A stretch of 7,629 nucleotides of DNA from Planctomycetota bacterium (lineage in GTDB: Bacteria; Planctomycetota; Planctomycetia; Pirellulales; Pirellulaceae). The DNA lies in the NCBI GenBank assembly GCA_026692885.1, contig JAPLNJ010001139.1:1-7629 (forward strand), in the 5' to 3' direction. Of this stretch, positions 7,374 through 7,629 are shown piece by piece (position 1 is the first letter of the stretch; each line of letters opens with the position of its first letter). The notes beneath the pieces are model-generated. The model made no database searches and was not told where the DNA came from. It worked only from the letters and a program-made list of their open reading frames with translations. Made by a program: the position numbers and the translations under genes.

Positions 7374-7543
7374 GGCCTTGATCATAAGGTTGCGCAAAAC
7401 GCTAGCAGCAGGGGGTCAGGGTGGCTGGGGCCGAGTGCAGCGATGCCCCAGAAACAGGGTACTGGGGCTTCGCTTAGGCTCAGCCTCCAGCCACCCGGAC
7501 TGTTGCCAGCACGGACAGCAGTGCGCAACTTACGATCAAGGCC
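7374..7543. mobile_element. MITE-like nested palindrome with terminal inverted repeats
   Basis: The arms at 7374-7396 and 7522-7543 are inverted copies of each other, with one base gap and one mismatch over 22-23 bases; both outer ends are GGCCTTGATC. Inside them, GCTAGCAGCAG (7401-7411) pairs with 7500-7510 at 9 of 11 positions. Innermost is a strong hairpin at 7419-7496. The whole 170-bp unit is close to symmetric and has no coding capacity of its own. It begins exactly where the hydrolase homology stops. This fits a miniature inverted-repeat element or a REP-type composite. I see no target-site duplication at the edges and no transposase in the window, so mobility is inferred. Confidence 0.6.
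7419..7496. repeat. Core 78-bp hairpin
   Basis: GGGTGGCTGG (7419-7428) pairs perfectly with CCAGCCACCC (7487-7496). Further in, GCCCCAG (7445-7451) pairs with CTGGGGC (7462-7468) around a 10-base loop, and a largely complementary AGCGA/TCGCT stretch lies between them. Either strand would form a very stable RNA hairpin, so it could stop transcription from both sides. From memory, similar GGTGGCTGGGG...CCCCAGCCACC palindromes recur between genes in planctomycete genomes, but I cannot verify that here. Confidence 0.7.
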
Positions 7544-7629
7544 GCAGCGCGGTCAACCTGTCGCGCCAAGTGCGGCACTACGAGCAGATCGGCTACGCGG
7601 ACTCCGAAGCCGCTCAACTCTACCGCGGT
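7544..7629 (+). CDS. Possible partial gene running off the right edge
   Basis: The plus frame with codons starting at 7552 is open to the window edge. Its last 25 or so codons show a coding-like pattern, with GC-rich first and third positions and an AT-rich second position, reading VNLSRQVRHYEQIGYADSEA and onward. The frame is also open leftward through the palindrome, so its true start is not visible and lies inside the element or is absent. I do not recognise the product. It may be a new gene, or a decayed piece joined to the element by a rearrangement. Confidence 0.25.

Noticed and set aside
7552..7629. MerR-like wording in the edge peptide (VRHYEQIG)
   Set aside because: It resembles the MerR helix-turn-helix region, but the preceding helix and following residues do not fit and the start would fall inside a palindrome.
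7480..7629. Minus-strand open frame ending in a hydrophobic stretch, as the tail of a membrane protein
   Set aside because: The hydrophobic part comes from the inverted-repeat arm and spacer, the stop lies in the core hairpin, and the opposite strand shows better coding periodicity.
1..7629. CRISPR array, tRNA or rRNA gene, or prophage
   Set aside because: No regularly spaced direct repeats, no tRNA-like or rRNA sequence, and no phage or transposase gene were seen on either strand.

Overview
The window looks like GC-rich chromosomal DNA from a planctomycete, most likely a Pirellulales-type lineage. That call is an inference from protein architecture. A giant exported protein joins a hydrazine-synthase-alpha-like beta-propeller, two CxxCH haem sites and a C-terminal SUMF1 (formylglycine-generating-enzyme-like) domain. 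It lies beside an exported cupin and carbohydrate-active enzyme debris. No RNA gene, CRISPR array, intact transposase or phage gene was found.

Layout. Positions 1-132 hold nothing recognisable. A GC-rich palindromic repeat (copy A, about 133-177) lies just downstream of a minus-strand gene (191-961). That gene encodes a Tat-exported cupin resembling D-lyxose isomerase. A 531-bp divergent intergenic region (962-1492) separates it from the main gene (1493-6331, plus), which encodes a 1612-residue exported multidomain cytochrome. Inside that gene, at about 3145-3187, a second copy (B) of the same palindromic repeat is carried in frame and translated as a Pro/Gly-rich insert. After a 104-bp convergent gap comes a minus-strand frame (6436-7365) encoding only the C-terminal end of a large glycoside hydrolase (GH95-like) plus a discoidin-like module. 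The homology runs a few codons upstream of its first ATG and then meets a stop. Exactly there begins a roughly 170-bp nested imperfect palindrome (7374-7543) with 22-23-bp terminal inverted repeats and a strong 78-bp core hairpin. It looks like a MITE or a REP-type element sitting at the truncation point. The last ~85 bases (7544-7629) may be the edge of another plus-strand gene.

How the parts may work together. The cupin and the large cytochrome start back to back and are both predicted to act outside the cytoplasm. The truncated hydrolase and the discoidin-like and beta-sandwich modules of the big protein point to extracellular polysaccharide use. No experimental role is established for this fused cytochrome. 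The most unusual features are the repeat family that is intergenic at one site and translated at another, the nested palindrome at the broken hydrolase gene, and the cytochrome/SUMF1 fusion, which lacks the FGE catalytic cysteines.
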